A stretch of 9,908 nucleotides of DNA, from positions 1 to 9,908 of the forward strand of contig JAISWN010000259.1 of assembly GCA_031271075.1 (NCBI GenBank), read 5' to 3'. Positions within the stretch are counted from its first letter, which is position 1; each line of letters opens with the position of its first letter. Origin of the DNA: Treponema sp. Its GTDB lineage: Bacteria; Spirochaetota; Spirochaetia; Treponematales; Breznakiellaceae. The position numbers were made by a program, and so were the translations under genes. A model generated the notes under the pieces. It saw only the letters and a program-made list of their open reading frames with translations, had not been told where the DNA came from and did not search any database. Of this stretch, positions 6,650 to 9,908 are shown piece by piece.

Positions 6650-6655
6650 TCTCCT
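6650..6655 (-). promoter_or_regulatory. Ribosome-binding site that sets the start of the fusion gene
   Basis: AGGAGA on the minus strand is 4 bases upstream of GTG at 6645. No site lies at a suitable distance before the in-frame TTG at 6693, whose upstream sequence is a T-run. The GTG is therefore preferred and the protein is 16 residues shorter than the longest open frame. Confidence 0.65.
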
Positions 6656-6743
6656 AAAGCCCTTTGGCCTGGGGATAACCCATACAAGTACAAAAAAATA
6701 TTACACCAAAAGACAGGGTTTTTCTAGGAGCCTGGCCCCATGG

Positions 6744-6786
6744 TACGGCGTTTTACAGTACGGCGCGGTAAACTTGCCGCCGTCAA
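6744..6786 (-). promoter_or_regulatory. Repeated/inverted GC motif, possible operator or leader hairpin
   Basis: The 217-base gap before the fusion gene contains TACGGCG twice (6744-6750 and 6759-6765, 15 bases apart). A single complementary CGCCGT (6778-6783) could pair with either copy. A TTGACG hexamer on the minus strand (6786-6781) overlaps the inverted copy and could be a -35 box, but no good -10 lies 16-18 bases further on. A repressor-type operator or alternative leader hairpins are both possible. The rest of the gap is moderately AT-rich with no gene seen. Confidence 0.3.
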
Positions 6787-6862
6787 AATTGTTTATGTTC
6801 ACCGCATAAGCAGAAATTTATTTTGTTGTCCCTGTTAAGATGGCCTTGGTATAAAGGATGCC

Positions 6863-7771
6863 CTATCTTATGCCGGGGTTTTTTTCCCTATCAAGGTTGA
6901 AGGGATCTTCCAAGGCCCGGTCGTCCAGTACGATCATTACCCGGCCTTCCCGGAGGAGCCGGCGGTTGTTCTCCGAGGAGAGGATGAGGACGGCATCGTC
7001 CCGGTGGATCACCGGATCGGTGGGCCTGATGCCGAAAACCCCTCTGGCGAGGATCCGCAGGGGCCGTTCCCCCACCACTTCGCTTACTTCAGGCGAAAGT
7101 CCCGAGGGGCTGGGGAGGAAGATCTTTGCCCTTCCGGTGTAGTGCGGCGCCGGGGTTTTCCCGTCCGGAACCTCCAGCATGTTCTTCTCGTAAACCAGGT
7201 TCATATCCGTATCCCAGATCTTCGGGAAGAGGCAGGGCAGGGGGATGGCGGATCGTCCGGTTCCGTGGAGGGGTAATTCTTCCCCGGCGATGATGAGGAT
7301 CCCCGTGTGGTCCGCCGACGGGGGAGGGGCGATGATCCGGGGGGGCTCGGCGGGACGGGTGTGGCTGAGGAATTCGGCGGCCAGATCTGCAAGGTTCAAG
7401 CGGTAGGCGGCGTTAAGGCTGGACAGGTCGGCGGAGTGGGCCGGCGGCCGGAGCTGGGCCTTCCAGGCAAAGGCTTCCACCCGGGAAAGGGAAAGATCCC
7501 CGCTCCGCACGTAATCGGCCACGGTGCGGGAAGAATCGACCGGAAGGGAGAGGATCCGGGGCCGGATGAGTCCCGAATAGCCGGCCCGGATAAGTTCCTC
7601 CCCCTGGCTCCGCCCGGTGGGCAGCCTGATGCCGGCGGAGGCCAGATCCAGGGAAACCTGGGCTTCTATGGTCATTTTTTCCCAGTTTACCGCCCCGGTA
7701 ATGCCCAGGGCCGGTTCCGCCCAGGCCGCGCTGAGGAGAAGGATCTGGAGGCTGAAAAAGATTTTTCTCAT
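6863..7771 (-). CDS. Exported protein of unknown function
   Basis: A 302-residue protein with a likely signal peptide: MRK, a hydrophobic stretch to about 18, then AEPALG, with cleavage around 20-24. The mature part is mostly soluble. Two stretches stand out: TGILIIAGEELPL (157-169) followed by LFPKIWDTDMNLVYEKN (181-197), and DPVIHRDDAVLIL (252-264) followed by LLREGRVMIVLDD (272-284). These recall, from memory only, a pattern in exported FlgT/LPP20-like hypothetical proteins (TG-[IL]-[IV]-[IV]-D-A-R ... PRIYD...VY, then VIS..DA...L..GRVVIV[ID]). The relation is tentative. The ATG is 6 bases after the transglycosylase stop, with a GGGGGA run in between, so cotranscription and coupling are likely. 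The context suggests an envelope role; no function is assigned. Confidence 0.75.
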   Translation of the reverse strand: MRKIFFSLQILLLSAAWAEPALGITGAVNWEKMTIEAQVSLDLASAGIRLPTGRSQGEELIRAGYSGLIRPRILSLPVDSSRTVADYVRSGDLSLSRVEAFAWKAQLRPPAHSADLSSLNAAYRLNLADLAAEFLSHTRPAEPPRIIAPPPSADHTGILIIAGEELPLHGTGRSAIPLPCLFPKIWDTDMNLVYEKNMLEVPDGKTPAPHYTGRAKIFLPSPSGLSPEVSEVVGERPLRILARGVFGIRPTDPVIHRDDAVLILSSENNRRLLREGRVMIVLDDRALEDPFNLDREKNPGIR

Positions 7772-7777
7772 TTCCCC

Positions 7778-9223
7778 CTATTTTATCGGCACTTTCAGGT
7801 TTCTTCCCTCACGCAAAGTATCGTTTAGTTCCATGCCGTTGGCCTGGGCCAGGATCTCCGGGTCCACTTCGTAGATCAGGGAGATGGCCCAGAGGGTTTC
7901 CCCCTTCTTCACCAGATGGTTCCCAGAGAAGTCCGCCGCGCCGGATGCCGCAGTTGTTCCCGGGTAGGGGCCCGCCTCTTTGAGGGCAGGGATACGGAGC
8001 CGGCTGCCGATCCGCAGATACTCGCTCCTGATCCCCGGATTGGCGTTTTCGATGAGTTCCACCGTAACCCCGTAGTGGAGGGCCAGGGCCCAGAGGGTAT
8101 CCCCGTAACGGACCGTGTGGAAGTAGTTTTTGATCAGTTCCGGCCCTTTCCGCTCCAGGATCTCCGTTACCAGGGGAAGGTAGGCAAGGGGAACCTTGAT
8201 CTGGTGGGCCTTGTCCGGGGGGGTGACCTGGTAGATCAGTTCCCGGTTTCCCGCCCTGAGAAGGGCCGGATCTATGCCGCTTTCCGCGGCCAGAAGGGAC
8301 AGATCCACCGTCCTGCCGGCAGCGGGTATCCTGGTCCATTCAATGTCCTTCTGCCAGGATTCCAGGCCGAAACGCCGGGGCCGGGACATGATCCAGGCCA
8401 CCGCCAGGAGCTTAGGCACGTAGTGGATGGTCTCGGTTTTTAAAGCCTTCCGCTCCGAAAGAACCCAGTAGTCCTCTATCCCCGTGTCCTTTACCACCCG
8501 GTTTATCCCCCCCAGCCCGGTGTTGTAGGCCGCCAGGGCCAGAGGCCAGTCCTCAAAGCGCCGGTAGTTTTCCTCCAGCTTCCGCAGGGCCCCCTGGGTG
8601 GATTTCCAGAAGTCCATCCGCTCGTCCACCCAGTCGTCCACCTTCATGTCGAAAGGTCCCATGCTGTTCCGCATAAACTGCCAGAGGCCCGCCGCGCCGG
8701 ATCTGCTCAGGGCCGTGGCGAGGTAACCGGACTCGATCACCGGCAGGTAGAGAAGTTCCCCCGGCAGGTTCCGTTCCTCAATTTCCCGGCGGATAAAACC
8801 CAGGTAGGGCGCCCCCCGGCGCATCACCGCGTTGAGCCAGGCTATCCCCCCGGGGCTGGTGTACTGTTCGATGTAGTGCCGGGTCAGGGCATTCTCCAGG
8901 CCGGGAATGGAGAGACTCCGGCCTTCCGTTTCTTCCCGGGAAAGGGCGCGGGTATCCGTGAACCGCTCCGGCTTGGGGAAAACCAGCCGCCGCAAGGGGC
9001 GGCCCGCCTCCCCCTCCCGGGGCGGGAGGGCTTCCACGGGGGACGGGAAAATTTCCTGATGCCACGCCGGGATTTCGACCCCCGCCGGCGCGGCTGCCGG
9101 AATTTCCCTGCCCGCCGGGATCTCGGCGGAGGCCGGGCTCCCGGCCGCCGCGAAGACGGCCGCCCCAAGGAGGATCTTCAGGGGAAGCGTCCCGGCAAAG
9201 AGGCCGCTAGAATTTTTCGCCAT
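7778..9223 (-). CDS. mltD: MltD-type lytic transglycosylase with two LysM domains
   Basis: A 481-residue exported murein hydrolase that would cleave the glycan strand between MurNAc and GlcNAc, releasing 1,6-anhydro ends. The signal peptide has a hydrophobic core at about 14-28 and likely cleavage after ASA (33). A low-complexity linker follows, with EIPA three times between 34 and 53. The SLT domain is about 150-245: the catalytic Glu is E164 in PVIESGY, followed by SGAAGLWQF (175-183) and AYNTG (232-236), all in the right order. LysM domains lie at about 368-412 and 436-480 and would anchor the enzyme to peptidoglycan. There is no lipobox, unlike E. coli MltD, so it is probably periplasmic. 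The ATG overlaps the preceding gene by 17 bases; a G-rich run (GGGGGTG) is the likely ribosome site. The symbol follows the architecture, not proven orthology. Confidence 0.9.
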   Translation of the reverse strand: MAKNSSGLFAGTLPLKILLGAAVFAAAGSPASAEIPAGREIPAAAPAGVEIPAWHQEIFPSPVEALPPREGEAGRPLRRLVFPKPERFTDTRALSREETEGRSLSIPGLENALTRHYIEQYTSPGGIAWLNAVMRRGAPYLGFIRREIEERNLPGELLYLPVIESGYLATALSRSGAAGLWQFMRNSMGPFDMKVDDWVDERMDFWKSTQGALRKLEENYRRFEDWPLALAAYNTGLGGINRVVKDTGIEDYWVLSERKALKTETIHYVPKLLAVAWIMSRPRRFGLESWQKDIEWTRIPAAGRTVDLSLLAAESGIDPALLRAGNRELIYQVTPPDKAHQIKVPLAYLPLVTEILERKGPELIKNYFHTVRYGDTLWALALHYGVTVELIENANPGIRSEYLRIGSRLRIPALKEAGPYPGTTAASGAADFSGNHLVKKGETLWAISLIYEVDPEILAQANGMELNDTLREGRNLKVPIK

Positions 9224-9908
9224 AATACACCCCCGCCCATTCCCAGCGCCCGTGGATCTCCGGATCCGAGGGGAAGTACACCTTCCTGAAATAGAGATAC
9301 CAGGTGGAGATGTGGAGGGACCAGCCCCAGGTACGCAGGTACGCCTCGTTGGCGTTTGAGCCCGGATCCAGGTTTTCGGCGTAACGTATCCGGTTCCCCC
9401 GCATAAAGTCGGAAAGGTTGAATTCGGCCATCCCCGAATCGTCGGTCTCCTCCTGCCCCCAGGATCGGGCGAAAAAATTTACCTTGGCCCGGTAAGACCA
9501 GAGCCGGGAGCTTGAACCCGCGTCCAGGGCCGCCTTAATGGTATTTACCAGCACGTTAAGGTTTTCAAAGGTCCAGTCTTTGGGGGAATTGTTAAAGGCC
9601 ACCATTTCCTTGGCGTGGTTGTCCGCCCGGGGAAAACCGGGGACAAGGCCGCCCTGGTAGGGGAGGTACTGGTTGTAGGCTTTGATGGCGCCGATCCAGT
9701 CCCCGGTCTTTTCGCAGGCCTGGGCCAGCATGAAGTAAGCCGGCCCCGGATCTATCTGATCGGAAAAGCGGGATATCAGTTCCTGGTAGTACCATACCCG
9801 CTGTTCAGGCTTATCCACCAGATCGATAAGCTGGTTAAGGCAGGCCAGGTGGATGGACTGGCCCAGGACCGTAAGATCCGGGTAGTTCTTTACGATGATG
9901 TCGAAATA
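9207..9908 (-). CDS. TPR-like protein, C-terminal part
   Basis: The frame is open to the window edge, giving 233 residues of the C-terminus; the start lies beyond 9908. A GTG at 9818 is internal, because open coding sequence continues upstream of it (including YFDIIVKNYPDL and SIHLACLNQLIDL). A tetratricopeptide-like helix pair is visible at about 55-85 (AYFMLAQACEKTGDWIGAIKAYNQYLPY in two halves), with related helical sequence before it, so the missing part probably has more repeats. The final 120 residues are aromatic-rich (WSYRAKVNFFARSW, WGWSLHISTWYLYFRKVYF) and not a recognised domain. The gene overlaps the transglycosylase by 17 bases, which implies coupled translation and a shared envelope process. 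TPR proteins often act as scaffolds for murein enzymes; that role here is inference. Confidence 0.75.
   Translation of the reverse strand, partial: YFDIIVKNYPDLTVLGQSIHLACLNQLIDLVDKPEQRVWYYQELISRFSDQIDPGPAYFMLAQACEKTGDWIGAIKAYNQYLPYQGGLVPGFPRADNHAKEMVAFNNSPKDWTFENLNVLVNTIKAALDAGSSSRLWSYRAKVNFFARSWGQEETDDSGMAEFNLSDFMRGNRIRYAENLDPGSNANEAYLRTWGWSLHISTWYLYFRKVYFPSDPEIHGRWEWAGVYYGEKF

Noticed and set aside
6646..6693. TTG at 6693 as the start of the fusion gene
   Set aside because: No ribosome-binding site precedes it, whereas AGGAGA lies 4 bases before GTG at 6645; the 16 extra residues add no recognisable part of the domain.
6758..6786. Sigma-70 promoter with TTGACG as the -35 box
   Set aside because: No hexamer near TATAAT occurs at 16-18 bases; the nearest candidate, TACTGT, would need a spacing of 20.
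6842..6862. Terminator after the exported-protein gene
   Set aside because: Only a weak imperfect stem (CCTT/AAGG) without a T-tract on the minus strand is present, so read-through into the fusion-pot operon cannot be excluded.
9816..9818. GTG at 9818 as the start of the TPR-like gene
   Set aside because: Coding sequence of the same character continues in frame to the window edge, so the gene is cut by the window rather than starting here.

Overview
The window looks like chromosomal DNA of a spirochaete, most likely a treponeme-type lineage (termite-gut or related environmental Treponema). The evidence is a potABCD operon in the A-B-C-D order known from treponemes, a PotD that is a lipoprotein with a loose spirochaetal-style lipobox, and a GC-rich genome with many CCGG-type runs and frequent GTG/TTG starts. 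The genus is inference from gene content; there is no marker gene here.

Bases 1-795 are an accessory region. An AT-rich gene fragment (about 28% G+C, + strand) ends at 178. It is followed by about 600 bases without a credible gene but packed with inverted repeats: at least eight hairpins, one of them duplicated 83 bases apart with a compensatory base-pair change. The outermost pair (191-206 with 648-666) has the layout of the R and L boxes of an integron attC site, but encloses about 440 bases instead of the usual few dozen. A reasonable reading is a gene cassette, or the end of a cassette array, with an outsized or interrupted attC.

Bases 795-6645 form one minus-strand operon, transcribed from high to low coordinates. 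First comes a cyclic-nucleotide-binding domain fused to an NhaC-like antiporter, then potA (ATPase), potB and potC (permeases) and potD (substrate-binding lipoprotein). The fusion gene and potA are 10 bases apart, with the stop codon inside the potA ribosome-binding site. The four pot genes are joined by 4-base start/stop overlaps. PotABCD would form an ABC importer for polyamines or related solutes. Several acidic and aromatic pocket residues of E. coli PotD appear replaced, so the substrate is uncertain. The fusion protein suggests that cation/proton exchange under cyclic-nucleotide control is produced together with the importer; that functional link is inference.

Bases 6646-6862 are a non-coding gap with a short repeated and inverted GC-rich motif that may hold the operon's control region. 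Bases 6863-9908 are a second minus-strand cluster: a TPR-like protein running off the window, an MltD-type lytic transglycosylase with two LysM domains, and an exported protein of unknown function. They overlap or are spaced by 6 bases and probably form an envelope/peptidoglycan unit.
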